Below, one piece after another: positions 49,401 through 58,875 of a stretch of DNA of 60,000 bases (the first letter of the stretch is position 1; every line of letters begins with the position of its first letter). The translations under genes were made by a program, and so were the position numbers. The notes under the pieces were generated by a model, which searched no databases, was not told the origin of the DNA, and saw nothing but the letters and a program-made list of their open reading frames with translations. The stretch is taken from NCBI GenBank assembly GCA_037447655.1, contig JBBHKE010002729.1:64001-124000 (forward strand), in the 5' to 3' direction. Origin of the DNA: Zygnema cylindricum (taxonomy: Eukaryota; Streptophyta; Zygnematophyceae; Zygnematales; Zygnemataceae).

Positions 49401-49955
49401 CCCTCTCATGCTCTCTCCCTCGTATCGCTTCTCTGCCTCTCTATCCAGTCCATCTCCCACTCTCTCCTGTCTCTCACCCTCTCTCATATTTCTCAATCCC
49501 CTCTCCTATCTGTCTCCCTCTCTCCCGTATCTATCTGCCTTTTCCTATTTTCTAATAAACCGATTTGAATTTCTACTCTAAGATACCCTCCCTCCCTCTC
49601 CCACTCTACCTCCTCCCTGCTTCTGTCTCCATATCTTTGAAGCCTCTCTATCTTTTTCCGTTTACTAAAAAAATAGACTTGATTTTTTGCTCACTAAGCT
49701 GCCTCTCTCTCTCTCCCCCTCTCCTCCCACCCCTTTGCTCACTCGTCTCTCTCCCTCTTCCCTCTGCTCTTTCCTCTCACCACTCTCCCTAACTCTCATG
49801 TCTCCCTGCAATTTTCCTCTACTTTTAAAAGTTCAATCAGAATTTCTATTCTGGAGATGCCTAAAATTTGACTCCTCCGTTCATAAACATAAATTTGACT
49901 TCTCCGCTCATAAAAATGAACTGATACTGAATAAAATAATAGGGGGGGAGGAGAA

Positions 49956-49992
<37 letters not shown>

Positions 49993-50511
49993 GTAATCAT
50001 ATGTAGGTGTTCTCCATCATGGTATATTTTTGGTAATCGCGATAAAAGTAAAAAAAAAAAAAAACAAATAAAACAAGCAACTGACACTAACCACGGTGAA
50101 AGGGAAAAAATTAAACAAAACAACGAACTGACAATAACCAAAATTGAACTAAAAACAAAAATCGAACAAAACTAAAAGAAAAGAAAGGGGAGAATAGGAG
50201 ATCTCACCGCAACCACAATATCCCGGGATTCATTATAGAGAGGCTGGTCTCCCGAGGCCGGGTCGATAATCGCCAGTCTCTCGTGGGCCAAAAAATGGTT
50301 CTTGTGAGTATAAAGACCACTCCAGTCCGGACCCCGGTGCCGGAGCCTTGAATCACAAAAAAAAAAAAACAAAAAAAAGATAAAAGAAAAAAGAGAAAAG
50401 AAAAAAAGGGAGAGAGAGAAAAAAATGGGTACGTCATTAGATAATCCGCACTGTATTGGTGTATTGTGTTTTTATATGCGATGCCAGGGGAGAGAGGGAG
50501 AGAGAGGGGGG

Positions 50512-50542
<31 letters not shown>

Positions 50543-50627
50543 GAGAAAAAGCGGGAGAGGGAGAAGGGGGAGAGAGAGAGAGAAGCGAGGAAAGAGAGAG
50601 AGAGAGAGAGGGAGAGAGAGAGAAAGA

Positions 50628-50674
<47 letters not shown>

Positions 50675-51763
50675 ATCAACCTAAAAAGCTCAACTTAATG
50701 GATTTATTAGTGTTTAGGAAGGAGTTAAAATGAATGCACAAAAAATGACTTACCAAAATACCGAAATTATTATGGATCAAACAACTTTATTTATTTTTTT
50801 AATTTAAAAAAACAATTAAATTGATTTAATAAAAAAAGCAAAAAAAAAGTATTTCTGGGTTCTAGAAAAAGAGATCAAGGGTTACCAGAATTACTGTGGA
50901 CAGAGACATACTTATTATGTAATTTTTCATAAGAAAAAAATATATATATATATATATGAAAATAAATAAAACCAATTAAGGCTTGGGTCCCGGAGAAAAA
51001 ATTTGATATTAAATTTTGTGAATTTGTGAGGTAGATGGCACTTGTGACTGCGAAAAAAAAAAAAAACAGAAAAACCTCACTTACTAGGTTTCCATCTCCT
51101 CTTCTCTCCCCTTCTCTCCCCACCACCCTCGCAATTTTCTCCTTTCACTCCTCCTACCCCTTCCCCCTAAGCTCCCTCTTCCGTAATTCCTTCCGCTCAT
51201 CCTTTCTCCTCCCCTCCCTCCCCACTCTTCTCCTCTCCCCTCCTCCGTCATCCTTTCTCTTCCTCTCCCCTCCTCTCTCCTACTTTCCCAACCTTACTCC
51301 TCTGTCCTCCTCTTTCCTCCTCTCCCCTCCCCTCTCCCTTCTCTCATTCCCTTACTATTATACAGACAATTGCTGCAGAGAGAGCTAAAAGTGCAAGTGA
51401 ATATTGAGGGGGGGAGAGAGAGAGAAGGGAGAAGGACAAGGGCGAGAAAGAGGGAGAGAGAAAGAGAAAGAGAGAGAAGGGAAAGAGAAAAACACGAGAA
51501 ACGAGAGAGGGAGACGGCAAAAGAGAGAAAGAGAAAGAGGGAGAGGCAAGGGAGGCACAGGGACAAAGACAGAGAGACAGAAAAACGGAGAGAGAGAGAG
51601 AGGGAGGGAGAGAGACAGAGAGGGAGACAGACAGAGAGAGAGAGAGGGAAGGGAGGGGGGGAGAAAAAAGAATTTGTGCTTACTTTCTGGAGAGACTCAG
51701 AATGTGACGTCGCATCGCTGCCGATTCATCGCTCACTCCGAGAACTGCCAAAATCCCGCACAT
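41477..51763 (-). CDS. ASN: Glutamine-dependent asparagine synthetase, 13 exons, intact
   Basis: Transfers ammonia from glutamine to aspartate using ATP, making asparagine (EC 6.3.5.4), in the cytosol. Exons: 51763-51684, 50346-50208, 48235-48137, 47884-47743, 47153-47058, 46720-46626, 45862-45701, 45334-45254, 44579-44358, 43874-43740, 43062-42982, 42190-41996, 41671-41477. All introns are GT-AG, and the joined frame is 573 codons without a stop (plant ASN proteins are about 580-590). It starts MCGILAVLG; Cys2 is the glutaminase nucleophile. Amidotransferase motifs are [28 protein letters not shown] and SDCE. The synthetase domain has the ATP loop SGGLDSS (residues 234-240) and [11 protein letters not shown] (from 344). 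The C-terminus ([21 protein letters not shown]) is plant-type. The start is fixed by Cys2. Confidence 0.96.
41742..41800 (-). repeat. Decayed copy of the exon 13 start in intron 12
   Basis: It matches 41625-41680 (exon 13 start and its acceptor): CTCCAGCTCACGGCCC here against CTCCAGCCCGCGGCCC. It encodes [15 protein letters not shown], against [15 protein letters not shown] in the exon. The AG acceptor is kept. Confidence 0.85.
42220..42720. repeat. Minisatellite in intron 11
   Basis: About 20 degenerate units of 22-25 bases (GTGAGAGTGATATTAACAAAAT). A shorter related run lies on the other side of exon 12 (about 41885-41985, in intron 12). Confidence 0.88.
42733..42797 (-). repeat. Decayed copy of the exon 12 start in intron 11
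   Basis: It resembles 42151-42215, the exon 12 start plus upstream intron: CTGAATTGCACATTTTGACT here against CTGAACTGTTCCTTTTGTCT, then a shared GGACAAATGGGG. Confidence 0.75.
43397..43456. repeat. Poly-A tract in intron 10
   Basis: A near-pure A run of about 60 bases in a longer A-rich stretch (43380-43730). Exon 11 is upstream on the plus strand and exon 10 downstream. Confidence 0.95.
43989..44160 (-). repeat. Two decayed copies of the exon 10 start in intron 9
   Basis: At about 43991-44038 and 44113-44158 the plus strand reads TCACCCGAAGACGATCAGAT and TCATCAAAAGACAACCGAAT. Both resemble exon 10's TCGCCCGAAGACAGTCGAAT followed by a GTGCTTTTA-like end. They are worn, so each match alone is modest. 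Confidence 0.6.
44721..44770 (-). repeat. Decayed copy of the exon 9 start in intron 8
   Basis: The minus strand reads AGGAAAGAATGGACGCTCTG and CAGATGTCAT, against exon 9 with its acceptor, AGGATGGAATTGACGCTCTC and GGATGTGATA. In one frame it gives [10 protein letters not shown]. Confidence 0.8.
45973..46038 (-). repeat. Decayed copy of the exon 7 start in intron 6
   Basis: It copies about 60 bases of exon 7 with its acceptor. The PP-loop segment LLSGGLDSS is recognisable as FLSGGFDPG in a shifted frame. It lies about 175 bases upstream (5') of the real exon. Confidence 0.82.
46330..46515 (-). repeat. Decayed copies of the exon 6 end in intron 6
   Basis: 46460-46515 copies exon 6's end: [13 protein letters not shown] against [13 protein letters not shown], with the following CCTGCCC. 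The donor GT is lost. A weaker third copy lies near 46330-46380 (CTTCAGGCAGTTTTTACGG). Confidence 0.82.
47160..47600 (-). repeat. Tandem copies of the exon 5 start in intron 4
   Basis: 49-base copies of exon 5's start (real: 47105-47153) lie at 47282-47330 and 47437-47485, spaced 177 and 155 bases, each with AT-rich (AAT/AAC)n intron sequence. They encode [15 protein letters not shown] and [17 protein letters not shown]. The distal copy keeps a good CAG acceptor but no downstream donor, so its inclusion would read into a long frame and a stop. Confidence 0.93.
48290..49800. repeat. Pyrimidine-rich degenerate satellite in intron 2
   Basis: About 1.5 kb of CTCTCACC/CTCCCTC sequence with a loose unit containing TATCAACCATTTTCTGTCTCACC. 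As read in the transcript (minus strand) it is purine-rich. Long Ser/Leu/Pro frames through it are not genes. Confidence 0.88.
49949..49993. repeat. GA microsatellite in intron 2
   Basis: (GA)n with few interruptions. Confidence 0.93.
50489..50671. repeat. GA-rich microsatellite in intron 1
   Basis: About 180 bases of GA/GGGA, within intron 1 of the synthetase. Confidence 0.93.
51100..51345. repeat. Pyrimidine-rich tract in intron 1
   Basis: CT-rich on the plus strand, facing the GA-rich tract at 51412-51660 on the same strand. The two could pair in the transcript. Confidence 0.75.
51412..51660. repeat. GA-rich tract just inside intron 1
   Basis: About 250 bases of GAGA/GGGAGA, 24 bases from the exon 1 donor. 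In the transcript it is a long CU-rich run. Confidence 0.9.
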
Positions 51764-51960
51764 GGCGCCTCGCACGTGTGTAAACCTAACGCAATTGGCA
51801 GGAGCGAGATTCAAGCGTGTGAACTGCTAACTCTATTGGCCCGAAACCTTCACACGTGAGAGAAGGAAATCAGGAAGGGGAGGATGAAAAAACCCTAGAA
51901 GAGAAGTCCTAAGACACAGAGACGTATAATTATTTTGTAAGGACGTAATAGAAAGTGATA
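51764..51960 (-). promoter_or_regulatory. Asparagine synthetase 5' region
   Basis: Upstream of the ATG are GCACGTGTG (51772-51780) and CACACGTGA (about 51852) ACGT boxes, ATTGGC/ATTGGCCC (CCAAT on the minus strand) near 51797 and 51836, and AAAACCCTAG (telobox-like) near 51890. Plant ASN genes are commonly controlled by sugar, light and stress, partly through ACGT-core factors. Which boxes matter here is unknown; the transcription start is not obvious. Confidence 0.5.
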
Positions 51961-52379
51961 AGATATATTGATTATTCGCATGGGGTCAAAAATAAAAAAT
52001 AAAAGAGTTTGATTTTATGGCAGCGTTATTCAGGGTAACGTGTGGCCAGAAACTGTCGCGCAAAACCCTCACAAGGTTTAAAAAGTTGACCAAGATCCTC
52101 TGCAGGGTTTTAAAGATAGGGAGATATTAAAAAGGTTTGAAATTGAATGGTACTTGTTTAGAACGAGTATTAGGGAGATTTCTTTAAATTGGAAAAGTGC
52201 GTGACATAGTATCGGTTCTAAATGTAAATAGTAATCGCCTGTGAATCTCACGGAGAATAAATTTACCGTCCGATTGGATTCTCCAAATTCCAGTTACGTC
52301 CAATGCACGAAACTTTAAAAAGGACTCGAAAGACTTTTGATTTGGAAGGGTTCAGATAATAGTACGGACGATTACATAT

Positions 52380-52940
52380 CGTACGAAAAATCATTGATGA
52401 TTTGACGTTGTATATACTACACCGTGAATCGTTATTAGCGTATAGAAATTATTAGTGTATATAATGAATTAGTGTCATGTACTCTAATTTGTGTATCAAT
52501 ACCATTTTCAAAAAAATGTTTAATTGTATTTCTCCATAACGCTGATTTGGGTATATATGATCCGCCTTCGTAGCATATACGGTAAAATAGGTAGAAGTAC
52601 AAATAAATCGGAAAAAAACGCGATGTACTTTCTGTCCGGTAAGCTGAATGGCTAATTCACGGAAACTGTACGGTATTTTACGATATCTGTACGGTTTTGT
52701 ACGGTAAATGTACGAAATTTGACGAAAAGATACGTTGCACATCGTAGTACTTTCTGTCCGGTAAACTGAACAGAAATTTTACGGGAATGTACGAAATTGT
52801 ACCAAAAATGTATGAACTATTACGAAAAGATACGGAAAATGTACGAAAATGGTACAAACTGCAGTATATGTGAAATATATTTTTGTTTACATGTACGGAA
52901 TAGTACGGACGAAAATTCATTAACGATTTTTACGATTTTT
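52380..52940. repeat. GTAC-rich degenerate tandem repeat
   Basis: 'gtactttctgtccggtaa' occurs at about 52625 and 52745, each followed by many TGTACGG/TGTACGAAA motifs. There is no gene. The GTAC spacing recalls the GTAC cluster in the E-family LTRs, but I see no longer homology. Confidence 0.65.
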
Positions 52941-53179
52941 GCAAAAGGTTCAATGCGTTTGTTACGTATAATTCGTCGCGATTAAATCGTTCGCACTAAA
53001 CGCCGTGAACAACTATGCTTAAGACCCATATTGTATTGGCCGCAAAATGAAATAAAATAGTATCAGGGTTGAGTTGCACATCGTTCGATAGAGAATTAAA
53101 CGTCATGTCTAAATTTTGAAAAACATTCGGACAAAAAATTATTTTTCTGTGAGTTTTGAGGTATTTTTTATTTAAACCG

Positions 53180-53365
53180 TCAGATTTGGACGATCGGACG
53201 GTCGCTGATCAAAGTAGCGACTTAAGAAGGTCACATGAAAAGCCCATAACACAACTTATGATAGGACTATCGTCAGATTTGGACGATCGTACGGTCGCTG
53301 ATCAAAGAAACGACATAAGAAGATCACATGAAAATCCCATAACACAACTTACGATAAAGGCGCCG
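53180..53365. repeat. Two-copy tandem repeat of about 95 bases
   Basis: CGTCAGATTTGGACGATCG begins each unit and CATAACACAACTTA ends it. The copies differ at few positions. No gene. Confidence 0.9.
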
Positions 53366-53599
53366 ACAAGAGGCCTACAATTAAAACGCCTACTTTTGAA
53401 CTATGGTATATACTATCCTTTGGCCATGTACTATACAGTACAGTACTATACAGTACTATACACCGCGAATCGTAATTAGAGTAAATAATGCTAATTCGGT
53501 CGCCCTAAATTTCGACTCAATCACCTTAAATAGAGTGAATGATTCTAATTTTTTCATTATACTATTTAAGGTAAGGTTTAATTAGCGTAAAAAATCCTA

Positions 53600-54480
53600 A
53601 TATAGGTTCGTTTTAAATAGTGTCGAGTACGGATGACGTCCGACGGTGCAAAATTGTACTTTAATAAGTAAAAAGGTACAAATAATGATTTAATATATTC
53701 GCGCTCGCACGTGAAATCGCACTAAAAAATAAAATCAATCACATCAAAAAAAAAGCCGTCCGTATAACTCTCGTCCATCAACAGCATCGTCGTCAGTGTG
53801 AACATGAACTGACATTCAAAGCGACAAATAATACTAACGTCATAATGACTTCAAACAATACGAACTGACAGATTTTGTAAGTAAACGTAATTTAGTGTTC
53901 ACAATCAGCGCGGATTATTATTGCCGACATAACCCAATATAGAGTACTTAAATTGTAACAGTAATAGCACATCGAACTTGTTTATAAAGGGGTATTTAGG
54001 TGTTATGATTATAGAGTACTGAATTTGGTAGACGTCCACGAAAGAATCAAGCTATTTCAAGTTATCTTTTAAAAGTTATAGCGATAGGTGTATTTAGGTG
54101 ACAGCGTGGGGTCTAAATAACAAGTGGGTATCATTGAAACGGTTTAAGGGTCAAATTAGTACGAAATTACGCGTGGACGTTTCATAAAGTTCTAATGAAA
54201 CGTTTAGTATGCACGGTGGTTCGTTTCGTACAAATTTTAGTACGAAACGTCACTCTCACTTAAAGGAATTTCATAGGAAGTTTCGCATGCTAAATTTGTT
54301 ACGCACGATCGTGCGAAGTCGCGTTTCGTTTGGCGCACACTTTTGCACGTAAATATTACGTAGTGAAACGTAACCTTTGATTGGTTAGTAAAGTGCTAAG
54401 TAGTTAGTAAGAGATTTAGCACGTTTTTGCATTGGTCGGTCTGAGTCTTTGCTACTCAATGATTGGCCCACGTAAAAGCC
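53600..54480. other. Intergenic stretch with a perfect inverted repeat
   Basis: No gene seen. CGTTTCGTAC (54222-54231) and GTACGAAACG (54240-54249) form a perfect 10-base dyad around AAATTTTA. Confidence 0.5.
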
Positions 54481-54921
54481 TGTTAAAACGGAGCGTTGAC
54501 TCTGGCCTGGCTAGTCCATGGCGATGATGGATGAATAGTGAAGTGTAAAAGGAGAGTAGACATCTTTTCCTTTAGAAAACTTTGGGGAAATTTCGGTTGA
54601 TCTTGGTCCTGAGCGATTAATACCAAATTGGAGAAAAGGCATTTTTGCATTGAAATCTCTTACTAACTAAATAGTGTTTTAGTAGTTAAGAGATAGAATC
54701 ATTAAGAGTGGAGAGTAGTGGAAAACACTTTAATAAGAAGGGTTGAGCCACGAGGGCAAGAGACCAAGCTAATGTTATGTGGACAGAAGCTTCTTCTAAT
54801 TTAAAGTTTATCCTTATGTGAGTGTGGTCCAATGTGGATGTGTATTTTCCAATGTGTGGAATTTGTGGTTGGGATTGTTTGTAGTAATGGGATTTTCTAA
54901 GAGGTAGGAGATCCTGTTACA
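54481..54921 (+). repeat. LTR of a further retrotransposon
   Basis: The right end ...CCTGTTACA (54921) sits 2 bases before a primer-binding site. The left end is less certain; TGTTAAAACGG at 54481 is the best TG start. The second LTR is not in the window. Confidence 0.55.
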
Positions 54922-54923
54922 TA

Positions 54924-54935
54924 TGGTATCGGAGC
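54924..54935 (+). promoter_or_regulatory. Primer-binding site for initiator tRNA-Met (3' end type)
   Basis: TGGTATCGGAGC matches the common plant site TGGTATCAGAGC at 11 of 12 positions, complementary to the 3' end of initiator tRNA-Met. Confidence 0.75.
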
Positions 54936-55463
54936 TTGAGTTGGAAACCAGGGAGAAGTTTGATCACCCAAAAAATCGATTGTCGTGACCGGTGAGGGTG
55001 CTCTAACCTGTATCGGTAGAACTACAATGTGAAGTGGTAAGGGATTGGAGGGAAACTGAGTGATCACACAGCCAGCGCCCGCTAGTTAGATGTGGGGGGT
55101 GGTCAAGTCCTAAGGACTAAGACAAGGTGAGCAGTGTAGCCACCGGTGAAGCTCACTCCAATTACCTAGAGGCAAAACAAACTAACTTGCCTTCTCTTAG
55201 CAATGATTCATGTGTAGAGGGAGGGCTTGAACCCATGAAGGGTGAGGATGTGAGGATTAGAGAGTAAAAGATCCTGATGTAGTGGGAAGTGTGAAATTTG
55301 CTAATGGAGGAGAAGGAAAGTGCAGTACTTTACTTCTTCAAGAGCAAAGGAGTCCAGAAATGACTCAAAACTTTTCAAACCCTAAATTGTTACCTTTGAT
55401 TGCTTTCAATTTTTCTGTTGCAAAATTTGTGGTTAAATCTTACCTTTGAGAGCTTTCAATTTT
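54936..55463 (+). other. Leader remnant of the same element, no gene
   Basis: Non-coding sequence after the primer-binding site. TTACCTTTGATTGCTTTCAA and TTACCTTTGAGAGCTTTCAA form a 50-base-spaced repeat at 55390-55464, ending where the G2 LTR starts. Confidence 0.45.
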
Positions 55464-55975
55464 TGTAAAAGAGGCACGATACACCACAACACGTTACAGT
55501 GCACAGCGGAAAACACCAAGGATCTTCCCGTAGCAACAGTAAGAATACAAAGAACTCACAGACAAGGTTGAGCTTTATTACTTGAGAGAGAGTACAAGGT
55601 TGCGCTAGCTGTGTAGGTTTACTTCAAGTCCCCCATTCACTAGGTCTACTCGCCTATTTAAACTAGCTAACTGCTAGTCAACCTAGAACTATACAGCTGT
55701 ACACATAGACCTTCGCGGCCAACCGAGATCTATCGAAAACTTCCTTCTAGAACTATACAGTTCCATCTACATTCTGCGGCGTTGCTATGCTGCGTTGCTG
55801 CGCTACTGAGTTGCTATGCTGCGCTGCTGCGCTACTAAGTTGCTATGCTGCTATGCTGCGCTGGTCTAGAATCGCAGTTGCGCTGCTCTGGAATCGCAAC
55901 TGCGCTGCTCTAAAATCGCAACTATAGCAGCCTAGCCCTAGCCACTAAGTACCCAAATCTCTAACCCTGTTACAC
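55464..55975 (-). repeat. G2 3' LTR (chromodomain Gypsy)
   Basis: On the minus strand it starts TGTAACAGGG at 55975, right after a purine tract (AGTGGGAGGCAG), and ends TTTTACA at 55464. TTTAAATAGGCG (TATA-like, about 55655) and AATAAAGC (polyadenylation, about 55573) are correctly placed. At 55775-55925 it holds a minisatellite of TGCTATGCTGCGCTGCTGCG and AATCGCAACTGCGCTGCTCT units. Confidence 0.82.
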
Positions 55976-56019
55976 TGCCTCCCACTAAGGGTTCACCGTC
56001 GCGCTGAACTTTGATTGAC

Positions 56020-57293
56020 TCAGGGAAACTGCAATTGCCGGAGTATGTCATATGTTTCCTCGCGATACTCTTCGAACTCCTGGCGAAGGGCATCGAGTTG
56101 TTTTTGGAGCTGTTCACATCGGGTCTCCAGTAATGCAATGTGATGATCTGCAGCTGCCAACCGCCTCCGAGTGATGCGTTCCCGAACCTGATTTTCCCCT
56201 TCCTCAACCTCGGGTACTTTGGGTTGCTGCGGAACTTCTGCCAATGCAGGCTCCTCGAGTGCCGGAATCCTGGTTTCTTCGGGTTCAACCACTGGGGGAA
56301 CTTCCTCTGGTTCCTCGTCCGCCGGTTCCCACCGAGGTAACTTCCGTAATTTGAAGAACACGTGTTTCCTTGCAGCTCGAGCCTGCTGCAGAGCATTCCT
56401 TCGAGCCAGCTTGAGTACTCGCACCTCAAGGGTGACCTCCGCTCGAGAGATGATGTCGTGGAGGCGGACATCCCACGGGTGATAATGGCGGAGTAACCTG
56501 GGAACATCAATCCTGTACCTGTAGTTGTCCTCTACCACTTCCACGAACGGTAAGGTGTGAGGATTCAGCTGCACATAGCCTTTATGATTATTCCCCAGGT
56601 CCTTTGTCCGCATGAAATTCCACGCTAAGTGTGACGGAACGTCGGCAGGGATACGTATACGATCTCTAGGCTTCCCTATACGCCATTCCTCGGGCCACTC
56701 CGAGGGGTTCCAATAAAACCTTTTGGCGAAGCTGAAGGCGAGGTCCGGATGCTGGGTGTCGACCGATAGTGGGAAGAGGTAGTCAGGAATTTCCTCTCCC
56801 TGTTCACTCTCCTCCTCCGAATCTCTTCGGTTTTCGCGCAAAAGAAACACATCGTCACCGCTGGGGTATTGTTCCTCTGCCTTCCTCTCCGCGCTTTCAG
56901 ACGACTGCTCGTCCGCGGTGCTCTTTTTGTTTCGGTCCCGCATCACCTCAAGATCTGAGGCGCGCTCCTCAATTGGCGGAGGCGTTGGTTCGCGTTCCGG
57001 TTCCTCCGCCTCCGACAGCTCATGATCCGCTTAAAATTCCTGGTCACCTTCCCGAGTTGGGGTGTATTCAGGGTCCTGTGAGTTTTCTGACCCCTCCCCT
57101 CCATTGGTCTCTGCCGGTCCTGCCTCGCTACTGGCGCTTTCCTCCGGTTCCGGCTCCACTTCTACTTCTCTTCGCCTGCTTGCTTCCACCATGGCCTCCG
57201 CCGCCCTTAGCAATCTCTCGGGACGGTTCGGGTCTCCTTGTCCCACCCGTACCAGTCTCCTCCTTTTCGGGTGTGGAGAGGACGACGACGCCA
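56020..57293 (-). pseudogene. G2: extra 3' reading frame, unknown protein
   Basis: The frame from MASSSSPHPKRRRLVRVGQ at 57293 runs about 424 codons to 56020, with one TAA at 57031-57033. The same frame is open upstream to 57699. The N-terminus has a basic cluster (PKRRRLVR, a likely nuclear signal) and acidic low complexity. A folded-looking centre (FYWNPSEWPEEWRIGKPRDR, LAWNFMRTKDLGNNHKGYVQ, DVPRLLRHYHPWDVRLHDII) follows. The C-terminus is a predicted coiled coil (HHIALLETRCEQLQKQLDAL). There are no transmembrane segments, so it is not env-like. I do not recognise the family. It lies between the chromodomain and the 3' LTR, in sense. Confidence 0.6.
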
Positions 57294-57765
57294 TAAACAC
57301 TGGAGAACCAGACAATTCCGGTAGCTCCAGAAGCGAAGGTAAACTGATTGTGCGGAGAGAAGCAGTTCTCAAGCTGCCGAGAGTAGGTTGGCCGTGAGGA
57401 CGAATGGCGGCTGTATTCCCGGGGGTTGAGGGTTTCACTTTTGGACTGTGCGAAGCGTCGCAGTGTGCGAGGGTATCGCAGCGTCCAACATTTATAAAAC
57501 TGCGCTGCTGCGGCGAAATCGAGGGTTCGTCATCACCTACATAGTTAAACACAATTGCGCCGTTGCACTTTCCTGTCAGCGCAGCGGTGGTGCTGCGATC
57601 CTCTGACGTCATCGTGACCATGTTGCGCTGCGGTGGCTGCGCTGCTACGGCGCTGCAGTGTGGTAACATCGCCGCTGCGGTCCTTTGCCGCGTCCCCAAG
57701 ATGATTGCGATGGTTGCGCCACTGCGATTCGCTCATTTGTTGCAGCCGCTGCGATTGCCCCTCCG
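57294..57765 (-). other. G2: GC-rich region between chromodomain and extra frame
   Basis: It holds GCTGCG/CGCAGC motifs like those in the G2 LTR minisatellite (TGCGCTGCTGCGGCG near 57500; similar near 57640 and 57735). It may be untranslated sequence or a promoter for the extra frame. Confidence 0.4.
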
Positions 57766-58821
57766 GTAAGGCTGAGTGTCCTCACTCCGCTGAAACCGGC
57801 GCTGCAACTCCGGGGAATGCAGATCCTTCTCGTCCACCCAAGAGTCGTCCTGGGCACCGTAACCCTTCCAACGCACCAAGTATTTGGTGGAGTTGGAATT
57901 CCGAGAGTGACGTGACTAAAGGATCTCTTCCACCTCATACTCGTCTGAGGTTCCTCGAAAGGGTGGTAAAAGTGTATGTTGTCGTTGATTAGGGAACATT
58001 AAATCAGGATCGCAGAATGGTTTAAGAAGGGAAACATGGAAAACATTGTGGATATGCCAGTCCGTGGGGATATCCAACTTGTACGCTACGTCGCCCACAC
58101 GGGAAAGAATTGTGAATGGGCGCGTGAACTTTGGTGCCAACTTCTTAGAGAGGGCACCTGGCAAGGAGAGGTTAACCATATTAAGGCAAACCTTGTCCCC
58201 CACACAGAAGACGGTGTCCTTCCGGTGAGCGACGGCCTGCGACTTTTGACGATCCTTTGCCATTTGGAGCGCCTTGGCCGCCTTTTCCAGGTTTCCTTGC
58301 AAAGTTTTGGCAAAGTCCAGAGCAGCCGGTGTTTGGCAGTCCGCTACCAATAAGTTTTGGGGAAGAGTGGGTTGTCGTCCATTGAGGGAGAATGGCGTAG
58401 CATTTGTTGACGAGTGCACTGCACTGTTGTATGCTACCTCGATTGTCGTTAAATGGTCCACCCAATCCGTTTGGTGCACCAAGACATAAGCTCGCAATGC
58501 TTCCTCCAAAGTTCGATTCACCCTTTCAGTCTGACCATCATTTTGAGGGTGGTAGGCTGTGGACATGGCCAGCTGCGTTCCGCATAACGCAAATAGATTT
58601 TGCCAAAAGTGGCTCACGAATTTTCGATCGCGGTCGCAGACCATCCTTTTCGGAAGACCGTGATGGCGGAATATTTCCCGAAAGAATAAGTCCGCAATAT
58701 CTCGTGCAGTAGCTGTAGTGGTGGTGGGTAGAAAATGTGCCATTTTCGTCATGTAATCCACGACGACGAAGATTGAGTCGTAGCCCTCCTTCATCGAGGG
58801 AAGGGCCACGATGAAATCCAT
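57766..58821 (-). pseudogene. G2: integrase core and chromodomain
   Basis: The core opens MDFIVALPSMKEGYDSIFVV with the first Asp, then VCDRDRKFVSHFW (second Asp) and NDGQTERVNRTL (Glu): a complete triad. WHIHNVFHVSLLKPF follows, then the chromodomain YEVEEIL, stop (57916-57918), SRHSRNSNSTKYLVRWKGYG and DDSWVDEKDL. Chromodomains bind methylated histone H3 and steer integration to heterochromatin. Only that single TAG interrupts the region. Confidence 0.9.
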
Positions 58822-58875
58822 CGAGATCGCCTCCCAAGGAACAAATGGTATTGGGAGGGGGTGAAATAAGCCTTG

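Noticed and set aside
48256-49555. A 321-codon open frame and others rich in Ser, Leu, Pro
   Set aside because: They lie in the pyrimidine-rich satellite of the synthetase's intron 2; no domain, and composition alone keeps them open.
50425-51859. Arg/Glu-rich open frames
   Set aside because: These are GA microsatellites. The only coding part here is exon 1, on the other strand.
56020-57293. Envelope-like gene, given its place after integrase
   Set aside because: No signal peptide or membrane segment; the basic patch and coiled coil point to a nuclear or structural protein.
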